From Rubrivivax sp. (GTDB lineage Bacteria; Pseudomonadota; Gammaproteobacteria; Burkholderiales; Burkholderiaceae_C): 64,000 nucleotides of DNA. Each line of letters starts with the position of its first letter. Position 1 is the stretch's first letter. The stretch spans positions 1-64,000 of the forward strand of contig JAIXWM010000054.1 in NCBI GenBank assembly GCA_027491255.1, given 5' to 3'. Positions 1 through 8,099 of this stretch are shown in pieces. The position numbers and the translations under genes are program-made. The notes below the pieces were generated by a model, which made no database searches, had not been told where the DNA came from, and saw only the letters and a program-made list of their open reading frames with translations.

Positions 1-1025
1 CAGTGGACGGAAGTTGAGGGTTGATGGGCGGCTTGGAGCATCGCGGCGAACACCTCCAGCGGGGAGTGGAAGGCGTGCGTGGCGCGTGGTCGGTTGTTCA
101 GGCTGTCGGCGATGGCGTCGAGGTCGGCTTGAGTGTGGACGGACAGATCGGTGCCCTTGGGCAGGTACTGGCGCAGCAGCCCGTTGGTGTTCTCGCAGCT
201 GCCTCGTTGCCAGGGGCTGTGCGGGTCACAGAAGTAGACCTTCACGCCCGTGCTGGCAGTGAGCTCACGGTGGCGCGCCATCTCCTTGCCCTGGTCGTAG
301 GTCAAGCTGTGGCGCATCGGCGCGGCGATCGAATTCAGCTTGGCAGTGAAGCCCGCCAGCGCGGAAGCTGCCGTCGAGTCGTCCATTCTGGCCAGCAGGA
401 CAAGACGGCTCGTTCGCTCGACGAGGACACCGACGGAGGACTTGTTGCCAGCGCCCTTGATGAAGTCGCCCTCCCAGTGGCCCGGCATGAGGCGGTCCTC
501 GATCTCGGGCGGACGCACATGGATGCTGACCATCTCGGGGATCTGACCGCGCCGGTCGACGCCACGCTTGCGGGGCAGGCGCGTGCTGCGACCGTGGCGC
601 AGGCAGGCGATGAGCTGGCGGCGCAGCTCGCCGCGCGGATGCGCGTAGATCGCCGTGTAGATCGTCTCGTGCGAGACGTGCATGGTTGGGTCCTCTGGCC
701 ACACGCGCTTGAGGGTAGCCGCGATCTGCTGGGGCGACCACTTCCACTCCAGCAAGGTAAGCACGGTACCCCAAAGGACGTGGTCAGGGTGGAGCTTGGG
801 CGCCGCACGCGCCTGGATGCGTCGCGTCTGGCTCAGCGCCTGTGCAGGCACGCTCGCATAGACGCCCTCGGCACTGGCGTTGCGCGCGATCTCACGGCTG
901 ATGGTCGAGGGCGAACGTTCGAGCGCGCGGGCCATGGCCCGCACGCTCGAACGCGCCTGGCACATGCTCGCGAGCGTCATGCGCTCCTCAGGCTGAAGCT
1001 GGCGGTAGGTCGTTCTGGTCTGCAT
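1..1025 (-). CDS. IS30 family transposase, 3' end outside window
   Basis: DDE transposase that cuts and joins the ends of its own insertion sequence. About 341 residues are visible with an open frame to the window edge. An N-terminal helix-turn-helix of the IS30 type lies near residues 26-46 (motif SPSTISREIARNA). The catalytic core follows, with Asp187 in GHWEGDFIKG, Asp244 in TYDQGKEMA and Glu278 in RGSCENTNGLLRQYLP; the 33-residue spacing between the second Asp and the Glu fits IS30. The ATG at 1025 gives MQTRTTYRQL, a typical start for the family. Only the last few residues and the stop seem to be missing. The catalytic triad is intact, so the enzyme could be active. Confidence 0.9.
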   Translation of the reverse strand, partial: MQTRTTYRQLQPEERMTLASMCQARSSVRAMARALERSPSTISREIARNASAEGVYASVPAQALSQTRRIQARAAPKLHPDHVLWGTVLTLLEWKWSPQQIAATLKRVWPEDPTMHVSHETIYTAIYAHPRGELRRQLIACLRHGRSTRLPRKRGVDRRGQIPEMVSIHVRPPEIEDRLMPGHWEGDFIKGAGNKSSVGVLVERTSRLVLLARMDDSTAASALAGFTAKLNSIAAPMRHSLTYDQGKEMARHRELTASTGVKVYFCDPHSPWQRGSCENTNGLLRQYLPKGTDLSVHTQADLDAIADSLNNRPRATHAFHSPLEVFAAMLQAAHQPSTSVH

Positions 1026-1070
1026 CAGTGCACCTTACCCGAAACGGGGTGTTGCACTTCAGATTTGAAG
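1..1070 (-). mobile_element. IS30-family insertion sequence (partial)
   Basis: The element consists of the transposase gene reading leftwards off the window edge plus a short non-coding end. The likely terminal inverted repeat lies around 1048-1070, where the sequence TTGCACTTCAGATTTGAA occurs 20-40 bases upstream of the transposase start. The other end is outside the window, so neither the matching repeat nor the target-site duplication can be checked. It sits beside the accessory toxin-antitoxin and caspase region. Confidence 0.7.
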
Positions 1071-1229
1071 CCGCCCAGGGAAAAACAACGCAGCAAGAAG
1101 AAAAACGTGAATTAACAGTCCCCTTGGTTGAGCCTCAAAACCCAACGAATGACAAAAACAGACAAAATTTGTGCGACCAAACATAATCTGAGGGCGGTCA
1201 AGGAATTGCAATAAATTAGAATTTAATAA

Positions 1230-3374
1230 TCAATTTTTAGGCAACATGCCCACGAGTGCGCGCACTGTATCTTCGCTAATCGATGAACAGTTGGCGTTCT
1301 TGATATGCTTTCTGAGTGCCAAACAGGAGGAGGGACCGAAATCACCATCAATTTTCAATTTTTCCCCAAGTGAAACCAGAATTCGCTGAACCAAACGATT
1401 GGCATCTGTCCACCCATATTCACCCTTATCTGACTTGTACAAAACCCATGCTCTAGGAAGATCGACGCGAACTCCCCAACCATTTTCATATAACTTACCC
1501 AATGTTGAGGAAAGCCTGTGAACTTGACTAAGATAATTGGCAAGAATCATGGCCCTCTGATAATCAGGCCGGATATTTAACTGCCGACCGAAATCCACAC
1601 AGTCTAGATTTATCCCTTTTCCTTGCTTGCAAGCAGAATAAATCACTCCGTCCGAAAATATCGTAAACAGGCCGAACGCAAAATAGCGAATTTGTCGGGA
1701 TGGCATTGCTCGAAGATTGGCGAGCATATCAATCTTATCTCTCGACTCCGGCGGAGCACCATTCCATTTCTTGAAATCTCCAAGAGGACTATCTTCAACT
1801 TGACGAATAACAGAATCAAGCATTGCGATTAGCAACATCTCAGGATTCCGATTCGAAATTAAATCGCCTTCGACTGATAGCACACTTTGAGGCGATGCAT
1901 CCATCCTTGAAATAACCGACGAAGGCAATTCGGCCGGAGACACAGTCACTGAAGGAGGCGCATTCACTACCGAAATCGCAGAACTCACATTGCCACTATC
2001 AGCAGGTCTTGGATTTATTCCAGGTGAGCTAGACCCCACACTATCATCTTGTAATACAGGAGTTGACAATTGCGAACTGGATCCCGCAATAATAACGGGC
2101 GCAGCTGTCAAGACCGAAGATGACTGCGGCACTGAAGAAACGGATAGACCCTGAGGATCCGCGTGACGGATCTCTGCAATTGCTTGGGATCCCTGAGTTG
2201 CATGTCTCAAAGACTGAATCGCCTGCTCTCGAAGACGCTCGTCATTTGTCGACGTAGGGTTATCGGTCTTCCAAGCCTCCAGAAATCTTTGCCAGGCCTG
2301 CACCCGCAGATCGGCCGCTCCCTGAAACCCCACGATCCGGTCGAAATCCGACTGCATCCGCTGCTGCCAGTCCGCCCAGGCCTGACGCGCCTGATGCTCG
2401 CGTTCCAGGTCGGCCAGACTGACACCGCCGCCCTGCGCTGCCGGCGGCCCGGGCAGCGCAGGCACCACGGCCGGCGCCGCAGCAACCCCCACCGCCGGCC
2501 GGAAAAAGAACGCGCTGGTCAGCTTGCTGATCTCTTCCGGGCTCTGCCGCCGGTTGGACGCGCGCTCGACGTCGCGGCGCACCTGCTGGAAGACGTCTTC
2601 CAGGCGCAGGCCCGGCGTCTCGATCGCGCGCAGCAGGTACTGCGTGTACAGGCCGTTGCGCCCGGCGCGGTTCTCGTCGGCGGTGCGGCCCGGCGCGGTG
2701 GCAAAGGCCACGAGCGAGCCGCTGGGCGCTTCCATCCGCCCCAGGCCGCGGCTGGCGGTGGTGCGGCCTTCGGGCGGCAGCGGTGAATCGCGGCAGGCGT
2801 CCAGGATCACCAGGCTGAGTGCGGCGCCCGATTCCTCCATGCGCGCCAGCACGCTGCCGGCGTCCAGGCCGAAGAGTTCGACGTCGCGCTCGCGCCGGTA
2901 GTCCACGCCCACGGGCAGCAGGTAGTTGCGCCCGCCCCGGCCGGCCTGCATGCCGTGCCCGGCAAAGTAGAACAGGCCCACGGCCCCGGGGCCCAACCGG
3001 TCCTGGAACTCGATCAGGTCGCGCTTCAGTTCGTCGGCGTTGCGGTTGCGCCGCTCGATCACCTCGAAACCCAACCGCCGCAGCGCCGCCGACAGATCGG
3101 CCGCGTCATTGACCGGGTTGACCAGCGGCGCGCGCGGGTAGTCGGCGTTGCCGATGACCAGCGCCACGCGGCGCTCGGCGGCGGGCTGGGCCCAGGCGGG
3201 TGGGGTCAGCAGACCGAACGCGCTGGCCAGGAAGAACAGCCCGGCCAGCCAGGCCAGGGCCCACGGCAGACGGGCGTGCAGAGCTGGCGCGGCGCCCGGC
3301 CCTGGCATGCACAGCACCGCCACGCCCGGCCACGCCACCGTGGCCGCACCTTTCCTGTCGTTGAATCGGCTCAT
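1230..3374 (-). CDS. secreted caspase-like (peptidase C14) protein
   Basis: 714 residues. An N-terminal hydrophobic stretch (about residues 37-62, ending TPPAWA before QPAAE) looks like a signal peptide, so the protein is probably periplasmic or exported. Residues 68-292 form a caspase/metacaspase-like fold: strand VALVIGNADY, catalytic His140 in FYFAGHGMQ and Cys194 in ILDACRDSPLP. A Ser/Pro/Val-rich linker follows (about 395-490). The C-terminal part has a Sel1-like segment (LGKLYENGWG) and ends with an IDGDFGPSS motif like those of peptidoglycan-binding repeats. The gene is GC-rich over the protease part and clearly AT-richer over the C-terminal ~350 residues, which suggests a joined-on or foreign tail. 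Family members cleave after basic residues or act as regulators; the substrate here is unknown. The first codons lie inside a repeat also found at 5704-5907. Confidence 0.8.
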   Translation of the reverse strand: MSRFNDRKGAATVAWPGVAVLCMPGPGAAPALHARLPWALAWLAGLFFLASAFGLLTPPAWAQPAAERRVALVIGNADYPRAPLVNPVNDAADLSAALRRLGFEVIERRNRNADELKRDLIEFQDRLGPGAVGLFYFAGHGMQAGRGGRNYLLPVGVDYRRERDVELFGLDAGSVLARMEESGAALSLVILDACRDSPLPPEGRTTASRGLGRMEAPSGSLVAFATAPGRTADENRAGRNGLYTQYLLRAIETPGLRLEDVFQQVRRDVERASNRRQSPEEISKLTSAFFFRPAVGVAAAPAVVPALPGPPAAQGGGVSLADLEREHQARQAWADWQQRMQSDFDRIVGFQGAADLRVQAWQRFLEAWKTDNPTSTNDERLREQAIQSLRHATQGSQAIAEIRHADPQGLSVSSVPQSSSVLTAAPVIIAGSSSQLSTPVLQDDSVGSSSPGINPRPADSGNVSSAISVVNAPPSVTVSPAELPSSVISRMDASPQSVLSVEGDLISNRNPEMLLIAMLDSVIRQVEDSPLGDFKKWNGAPPESRDKIDMLANLRAMPSRQIRYFAFGLFTIFSDGVIYSACKQGKGINLDCVDFGRQLNIRPDYQRAMILANYLSQVHRLSSTLGKLYENGWGVRVDLPRAWVLYKSDKGEYGWTDANRLVQRILVSLGEKLKIDGDFGPSSCLALRKHIKNANCSSISEDTVRALVGMLPKN

Positions 3375-3558
3375 CCGCTGCCTGCCACAGACTGAAGAAC
3401 GCTTGTCCCGATGTTACGAGCCTCGGGCCCCGGCGCGCCACCGTGACTGCCCGGGGGTGGGGTCTTGGCAGCGCAAGGCAGCGCGATCGGGGGCTGGTTG
3501 CCAGCGCGCGCCGGGGTTTGAAAAGCAGAGACGACGGGAGGGGCCGAAATGTCAGATC
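3371..3558. repeat. dispersed ~185 bp repeat, copy A
   Basis: Imperfect direct repeat of 5725-5907. Shared blocks include CATCCGCTGCCTGCCACAG, a GATGTTACGAGCCTC block and the closing GTCAGATC. Weaker similarity extends to about 3350. In this copy the repeat covers the start codon and upstream region of the caspase-like gene, so it probably contains that gene's promoter and 5' untranslated region. It ends exactly where the ccdB-like gene ends. Confidence 0.85.
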
Positions 3559-3874
3559 AGTAGCCGCGCAACAGGAAGTCGAGGGCGGCGTCGATCGTCA
3601 GGGCCTGGGTCCGCAGGCTGCAAAGCTTGATCCTGAGTTCGCGCTGGTGAAAGACGGCGAGGCCTAAGGGGTGCAGATGCAAAGGCGTGCCAAAGCCTTC
3701 AACGGAGACTGACGGATTGAGCCGGTCGTTCATTCCGGGGAAGGCGCCGGGCCTGGCCAACGGCAGGCACACACGTTCCGAGTAGGCGTAGAGGCGGTCG
3801 CTCTGGATTTCGAGCACGCACGGGAACTGCGCGCTCAACTCCGTGATGGGATTGGCGTAGACGTCATGCCGCAC
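3557..3874 (-). CDS. ccdB: CcdB-family type II toxin
   Basis: 105 residues from a GTG at 3874 (MRHDVYANPITEL), which matches the usual CcdB opening of a short strand with DVY and N. The family poisons DNA gyrase. Visible family features are the block FPCVLEIQSDRLYAYSERVC, then LNPSVSVEGFGTPLHLHPL, and the C-terminal ITIDAALDFLLRGY helix, whose end is the gyrase-contact region in known CcdB proteins. Longer upstream starts read into the antitoxin gene and are unlikely. It lies 25 bases after the stop of the CcdA-like gene, in the normal antitoxin-then-toxin order. Length is normal, so the toxin is probably functional. Confidence 0.8.
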   Translation of the reverse strand: MRHDVYANPITELSAQFPCVLEIQSDRLYAYSERVCLPLARPGAFPGMNDRLNPSVSVEGFGTPLHLHPLGLAVFHQRELRIKLCSLRTQALTIDAALDFLLRGY

Positions 3875-3899
3875 CGTCGACTCCGTCCAAGAAGACGCG

Positions 3900-4202
3900 T
3901 CAGCCCGCCGCCTGCCCGCCCCGGCCACGCCGCCATTCAAGGACGCTGTGGCTGAACGGGGGCCGCTGATCGGCCCACGCGTTGTAGGCCTCGATGGACG
4001 GTCGGTTCGCCTCGGCCCAGCGCCTGTCTTCATCGCCGAGGCCCGGCGCCAACTCAGCGACCCGTGGTTCGCGAGCCTCGGCGTGGTCGGACACAGGCTC
4101 CAGGATCACGGCACCCGACTCCAGGATGTGGACGTCGAAGCGCCGCCCAGCGAAACGCTTTCCCAGGGCGATATGACCGTGCGCATCGACTTCTTCGGGC
4201 AT
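3900..4202 (-). CDS. ccdA: CcdA-family type II antitoxin
   Basis: 100 residues from an ATG at 4202, preceded by GGAG seven bases upstream. The C-terminal half carries the CcdA-like toxin-wrapping motif (RWAEANRPSIEAYNAWADQR). The N-terminal half (MPEEVDAHGHIALGKRFAGR) would be the short DNA-binding part that represses the operon. The same frame is open further upstream to a GTG at 4298, but that start overlaps the stop of the neighbouring RelB-like gene and is probably a remnant of a lost toxin start. The ccdB-like toxin follows directly. Confidence 0.75.
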   Translation of the reverse strand: MPEEVDAHGHIALGKRFAGRRFDVHILESGAVILEPVSDHAEAREPRVAELAPGLGDEDRRWAEANRPSIEAYNAWADQRPPFSHSVLEWRRGRGGQAAG

Positions 4203-4294
4203 TACCAAATCTCCGGATCGTCTTGGTGATGATAAGGGACCGGCCGCGTGCCGGGCGCAGTCCGCCCGGCCGCGGTGTTTGGTGGGCACCGAGG

Positions 4295-4525
4295 TCACTT
4301 CGCAAGCGCGCGCACCCTGGCCAGCACCTCGTCGGCGGGGATCGCCTGAACCTCGCCGCGGTCATAAGCCGCCAGACGCTCGGCAATCTCCGCCGACCAG
4401 GCGGCGTCCAGTTCGGACACCGCAGGCTCGTTCAGAGAGGCCGGCAGTTCAGCCACGAGTTGCTGCCGCTCTTCGGGCGGCAGCAGCTTGCCCCGTCGGG
4501 CCAGATCGGCAGCCGTGTCGCGCAT
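4295..4525 (-). CDS. orphan RelB-like antitoxin (addiction module component), copy 1
   Basis: 76 residues from an ATG at 4525, with GGAG eight bases upstream. It belongs to the small helical addiction-module component family: ADLARRGKLLPPEERQQLV, then the ELDAAWSAEIAERLAAYDRG block and a VLARVRALAK tail. It is a close duplicate of the gene at 6235-6465, of identical length. The 6235 copy is followed by a ParE-like toxin through a GTGA overlap; here the GTGA junction survives but the toxin is replaced by the CcdA-like gene. It is therefore an antitoxin without its own toxin and could act as a spare antidote for the other pair. Confidence 0.8.
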   Translation of the reverse strand: MRDTAADLARRGKLLPPEERQQLVAELPASLNEPAVSELDAAWSAEIAERLAAYDRGEVQAIPADEVLARVRALAK

Positions 4526-4601
4526 GGATGTTTCTCCGTTCGAGGGGATCTGAAGTCTGCACCGAAGGCGGGGCTGCGCAGGTTCCAACGTGGTCGAGTC
4601 C

Positions 4602-4690
4602 AGCGCTCGTGTTGACCGGGGCCGCGACTGGATGCTTTGCAGAGAGCCTTGAGGTGGATGTCCACCGGCAAGTGTCAGATCCCGCCGGGA
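4602..4690 (+). pseudogene. remnant of a RES-domain toxin
   Basis: A short stretch read on the plus strand as LVLTGAATGCFAESLEVDV aligns with the core of the RES toxin at 5376 (ALTAAASGYFAESPETAV), including the identical FAES. Nothing upstream or downstream continues the domain and there is no start. The rest of 4526-4883 holds no gene. This is a relic of a second RES toxin, related to the one 800 bases downstream. Confidence 0.6.
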
Positions 4691-4883
4691 TGGCTCGCGC
4701 CGCGGGACAGACTGCGGGGCGTCGTCAGGTGCACTGGCCGTCTTCGGCCTCTCCTACACTGGACGATATGATCTAACTTTACGAGACAAACAAAGTATCC
4801 GGTTCAATGTTCAAAGGCCGGCGGTGCCCGGCGCCGGTGCCGCGCCGGCCGAACGGTGGCCCCCAAGCTGCGAAAGGCTGCAA

Positions 4884-5363
4884 ATGAAAGACATCGCGCC
4901 ATCCCCCACCCCCACAAGCCCGGTGCGCGCTCGGGTGAGATCCGCCGGATCGAGCCGCCAGCGCGCCGACTACGTGCCCGCTTCCGAGGTGCGTGCATTG
5001 CTGGCCGACAGTCTGGCCGCGCGCCAGGCGCGGCTGGGTGCGGCCGACATCGTCTCCACCGACGAAGCCGCCCGACTCGTGCAGACGACCCGCGTGACCA
5101 TCAACGCCTGGATCGCCAAGGGCTGTGCCATCGGCCTGACGCAGACCAAGCGCGGATACCGCCTGCCACGCTGGCAGTTCGAGCCTTCGATGTGGGAAGC
5201 CCTTCCCCGGCTCTCGGCGGCGCTCGGCGTCACCGAAGGCTGGGCGCTGCTGTCCTTCCTGGAATCGCCCCATGGTGCACTCAACGGCATCACGCCGCGC
5301 CAGGCCATCGAGCAAGGCCTGACGGACCAGGTAATCAGGATTGCAGAGCACGAGGGGAACTGA
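4884..5363 (+). CDS. Xre/MbcA/ParS-family antitoxin
   Basis: 159 residues from an ATG at 4884, with GAAAGG six bases upstream; an earlier ATG at 4824 adds 20 residues but lacks a ribosome site. The middle (VSTDEAARLVQTTRVTINAW) is a small helix-turn-helix. The C-terminal part ends in the toxin-binding segment typical of the family (LNGITPRQAIEQGLTDQVIR, followed by IAEHEGN). Such proteins neutralise RES toxins, which destroy NAD+, and repress the operon. The RES gene follows after 12 bases. A possible -10 box TATGAT lies at 4767-4772. Confidence 0.8.
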   Translation: MKDIAPSPTPTSPVRARVRSAGSSRQRADYVPASEVRALLADSLAARQARLGAADIVSTDEAARLVQTTRVTINAWIAKGCAIGLTQTKRGYRLPRWQFEPSMWEALPRLSAALGVTEGWALLSFLESPHGALNGITPRQAIEQGLTDQVIRIAEHEGN

Positions 5364-5375
5364 AAGCCCCCTGCG

Positions 5376-5765
5376 ATGCAACTGCAGGAGCTTCAATACC
5401 TGCCGCCGGTCACCCTGTCGGCCTCGCAGACGGTCTACCGGGTGCAGCGCATCAAGGCTCGGCCGGGCGCGGTGACGACCGGACCCTTGAAGACGGCACC
5501 GATCGGCGACATGTCGGGGCGCTTCGCGCTGACCGCAGCCGCGAGCGGCTACTTTGCAGAGAGCCCCGAGACGGCTGTCTACGAGTCTCTGGTGCGGCGC
5601 GAAGCGGTCTGGCTGTCGATCAGCAACGCGGCGAGCGCGGAGCGCTTCCATGTCATGCACAGCGTTGCGGCGCACCGCCACGCAAGCGCGCCCGCAGCCG
5701 CGCTTTCACCGTCGTCGAATCCGTTCATCCGCTGCCTGCCACAGACTGAAGAACACTCGCCCTGA
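5376..5765 (+). pseudogene. RES-domain toxin, C-terminally truncated
   Basis: 129 codons. The N-terminal ~85 residues are a recognisable RES domain: YRVQRIKA, then GDMSGRFALTAAASGYFAES with the conserved Arg, and ETAVYESLVRREAVW with the conserved Glu. Active RES toxins continue through a conserved Ser and further core strands. Here the frame instead runs into repeat copy B from about 5705, and the last ~20 residues (ending FIRCLPQTEEHSP) are simply the translation of that repeat. The toxin is therefore probably dead, which would leave the upstream antitoxin as an orphan. Confidence 0.7.
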
Positions 5766-5907
5766 TGTTACGAGCCTCCGGCCACTTCGCGCCACCTTGA
5801 CTGCCCGGAGTTGGGGGACGGGCGGTACGGGGCGGCGAGGGGCGGGCCTCTGGCGCGCGTCGGGGCTTGGAGGGAACAGACGACGGGAGCGACAGAAACG
5901 TCAGATC
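5725..5907. repeat. dispersed ~185 bp repeat, copy B
   Basis: Second copy of the repeat at 3371-3558, in the same orientation. Looser similarity extends to about 5704. Read on the minus strand it contains an ATG at 5728 followed by codons for NGFDDGE, which parallel the SRFNDRK start of the caspase-like gene at 3374. It therefore looks like the upstream region and first codons of a second caspase-like gene whose body is gone. It truncates the RES toxin from the left. Confidence 0.85.
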
Positions 5908-5935
5908 GAACAGGTCGCCCGCACCGAGCCAGAGG

Positions 5936-6238
5936 CTACCTGCCCGGGAAACGGTCGAGCCAGTAGCCCGGCTTGCGGCGGTGCGGTGCAATGGCGACGA
6001 TGAGCAACTCCGTCGCGCTGGACCGATAGACGAGGCTGAACGGGAATCCCTTCAACAGCATGCTTCGCGTGCCCTGCGGCGACGGTGCGCCACCGGAAGG
6101 ATGGGCCTGGACCAGCGCCAGCGCGTCCTCGAAGGCCGCCTGGAAGCGCGCACCGGCGCCGGGCCTCGCCGCCGAGTAGTACGCCACCTCGTGCAGCAAC
6201 TCGGCCTGAGCCTGCGGCAGAAACCGCAGTGCGGTCAC
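5936..6238 (-). CDS. RelE/ParE-family toxin
   Basis: 100 residues. The protein has the RelE/ParE fold sequence pattern: LRFLPQAQAELLHEVAYYSA, RFQAAFEDALALVQAHP, then GTRSMLLKGFPFSLVYRS and ELLIVAIAPHRRKPGYWLDR, in which the terminal His/Arg/Lys and W residues are typical. It starts with GTG at 6238 inside the antitoxin stop (GTGA overlap), so the two are translationally coupled. Whether the target is gyrase (ParE) or ribosome-bound mRNA (RelE) cannot be told from sequence. Length is normal and the frame is intact. Confidence 0.85.
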   Translation of the reverse strand: MTALRFLPQAQAELLHEVAYYSAARPGAGARFQAAFEDALALVQAHPSGGAPSPQGTRSMLLKGFPFSLVYRSSATELLIVAIAPHRRKPGYWLDRFPGR

Positions 6239-6465
6239 TTCGCGAGGGCGCGCGCCCTGGCGAGGACCTCCTCGCCAGGGACCGCCTGAACCTCGCCGCG
6301 GTCATAAGCCGCGAGGCGCGCTGCGATCTCCGTGGACCACGCGGCGTCGAGTTCTGCAACCGCGGGCTCGTTCAAAGAAGCCAGCAGTTCAGCCACGAGT
6401 TCTTGTCGCTCTTCGAGCGGCAGCAGCTTGCCCCGTCGGGCCAGCTCGGCGGCAGTGTCATGCAT
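6235..6465 (-). CDS. RelB-like antitoxin (addiction module component), copy 2
   Basis: 76 residues from an ATG at 6465, which has GGAG at the same eight-base spacing as its duplicate at 4525; an in-frame ATG at 6471 is too close to that site. It has the ELARRGKLLPLEERQELV helix and the AELDAAWSTEIAARLAAYD block. It overlaps the ParE/RelE-like toxin by GTGA. The pair is the only apparently complete module of this type in the region. About 75-80 percent of the residues are identical to copy 1. Confidence 0.85.
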   Translation of the reverse strand: MHDTAAELARRGKLLPLEERQELVAELLASLNEPAVAELDAAWSTEIAARLAAYDRGEVQAVPGEEVLARARALAK

Positions 6466-6659
6466 CGACATTTCTCCGTTCAAGACACTCCGCGCGGGTA
6501 CTTAAAGGCCGCGCGCGCAGATCCTGCCCGAGTCTAGCGCCGGTCTCGAAGCTTGCGGAAGCCATGGCTGGGCGGGCTGCCCCTGCCGAACCAGGTGGCA
6601 ACGACGAGACGGGGCATCTTGGCGTGCAAGGCGCGCGCCGAGGAAAGACGCTGCGCCGC

Positions 6660-8081
6660 TCAGCCCTCCTTCATCGATGAAGCCAGCCGTTTCAGGAACG
6701 GGCCCAGCAGGTAGTTGAGCAGGGTCTGCTCTCCCGTCTTGACGATGATTTCAGCGGGCATGCCGGGCTGGAGTGCCCGGCTGCCCAGGGTTTGCATGCC
6801 CTTGTCGGTGATCTTCAGGAGGGCGAGGTAGTGGGCCTCGTTGGTGCGCTGGGGGTCGGCGATCAGGTCGCCCGACACCGACACCAGCTTGCTCTCCACC
6901 ACGAGCTCGGGGGTGTTCGCAAAGGCTTGAAACCGCACATCGGCCATCAGCCCGGGCCGCAGGCGGTCGATCAATTGCGGTTTGACCATCGCTTCCAGCA
7001 GCAGCGGTGCCCCGTCGGGCACGATGTCGGCCAGTTTCTGGCCGGGGGTCACCACGCCGCCGACGGTTTGCATCTGCAGGCCCACCACCTGGCCGGAGGC
7101 CGGTGCGCGAATGATGGTTCTGTCGAGATCACCTTGCGCGGCGCCGAAACGCTCCGAGCCCGCTTGCACGCCCTTGGAGGTCTCGGCCATCTGGGTCTCG
7201 ATCTCCTTGCGGTATTCCTGCTGTCGGGCCACCGCCCGGACCTTGAATTCCGCAATGGCCTGGCGCGCCCTGGCGATGTTGCCCACTTGCTCCTGGATCT
7301 GGCCCTGGGCCTCGGAAACAAAGCGCTCCAGTTCGCGGGCGCGACTGCGCGGCAAGTAGCCGTCCTTCACCAGATCCTCTGCCGACTTGAGTTCGTCCTT
7401 GAGCAGCGCCAGCTGCGCCCGTCGGCTTTCGGCCATGCTGGCATAGGCGCGGAGCTGTTCTTCCTGGCCACGCACGCCTTCTTCGATCACCAGCAGGTCG
7501 GCCCGCAAGGCAGCCCTGCGGGAACTGAACAGCTGCTCCTGGGTGCGGATCAGCTGCTGGATCTGCCGATCGGCGCTCAAGCCGGTCAGCTCGGCGGGAA
7601 AGTCGATCCGGGCGGCGCCGGACAGCTCGGCCGAGAGCCTGGCCTTGACCGCCAGGCCCCCCAGGTAGTCCTGTCGGACACCCTCGAAGTTGGCCTTGCT
7701 GGTGGATTCCTCCAGGCGGAACATGGCCTGCCCCTCCTTGATCATGCCGCCTTCACGAACGAGCACCTCCTTGACGATGCCCCCCGTCAGGTGCTGCACG
7801 GCCTTGAGCCTGGTTTCCACCGCCACGCGCCCCACGGTGGGCACGCCCCTGTCCAGCGGCGCCAGCGCTGCCCAGGCCAGGAAGCCCCCCAGGCCGATGA
7901 GCAGGATCCACAAGCCCGTGCGTGCGGCCCGTCCAGCGTCCGCAGGGGGCGCCAGCTGCGCGGTGTGCAGGTTCAACTCCTGCGCCATGGCGGGCGTCAA
8001 GGTCACCGTCGCGTCCAGGGTGACCAGTGCCCGCGGGCCGCGGTCTTTGGCCACCAGATTGAACAATGTCTGCCCGTTCAT
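6660..8081 (-). CDS. HlyD-family type I secretion adaptor (membrane fusion protein)
   Basis: 473 residues. The periplasmic adaptor links an inner-membrane ABC exporter to an outer-membrane channel. A single membrane helix lies near residues 53-72 (GLWILLIGLGGFLAWAAL). A lipoyl/barrel half motif follows (VGRVAVETRLKAVQHLTGGI), then a long coiled-coil hairpin (about 160-320, rich in Glu, Gln, Arg and Ala) and the second half (IRAPASGQVVGLQMQTVGG). The C-terminal PGMPAEIIVKTGEQTLLNYL is diagnostic of PrtE/HlyD-type T1SS adaptors. It is the last gene of the locus, 18 bases after the second ABC subunit. No TolC-like partner is in the window. Confidence 0.93.
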   Translation of the reverse strand: MNGQTLFNLVAKDRGPRALVTLDATVTLTPAMAQELNLHTAQLAPPADAGRAARTGLWILLIGLGGFLAWAALAPLDRGVPTVGRVAVETRLKAVQHLTGGIVKEVLVREGGMIKEGQAMFRLEESTSKANFEGVRQDYLGGLAVKARLSAELSGAARIDFPAELTGLSADRQIQQLIRTQEQLFSSRRAALRADLLVIEEGVRGQEEQLRAYASMAESRRAQLALLKDELKSAEDLVKDGYLPRSRARELERFVSEAQGQIQEQVGNIARARQAIAEFKVRAVARQQEYRKEIETQMAETSKGVQAGSERFGAAQGDLDRTIIRAPASGQVVGLQMQTVGGVVTPGQKLADIVPDGAPLLLEAMVKPQLIDRLRPGLMADVRFQAFANTPELVVESKLVSVSGDLIADPQRTNEAHYLALLKITDKGMQTLGSRALQPGMPAEIIVKTGEQTLLNYLLGPFLKRLASSMKEG

Positions 8082-8099
8082 GGTCGGCTCCTGCCTGTT

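Noticed and set aside
1-6500. Reading the caspase and toxin cluster as an antiphage defence island
   Set aside because: Plausible setting, but no defence nuclease, sensor or known caspase-defence partner is present; kept only as separate observations.
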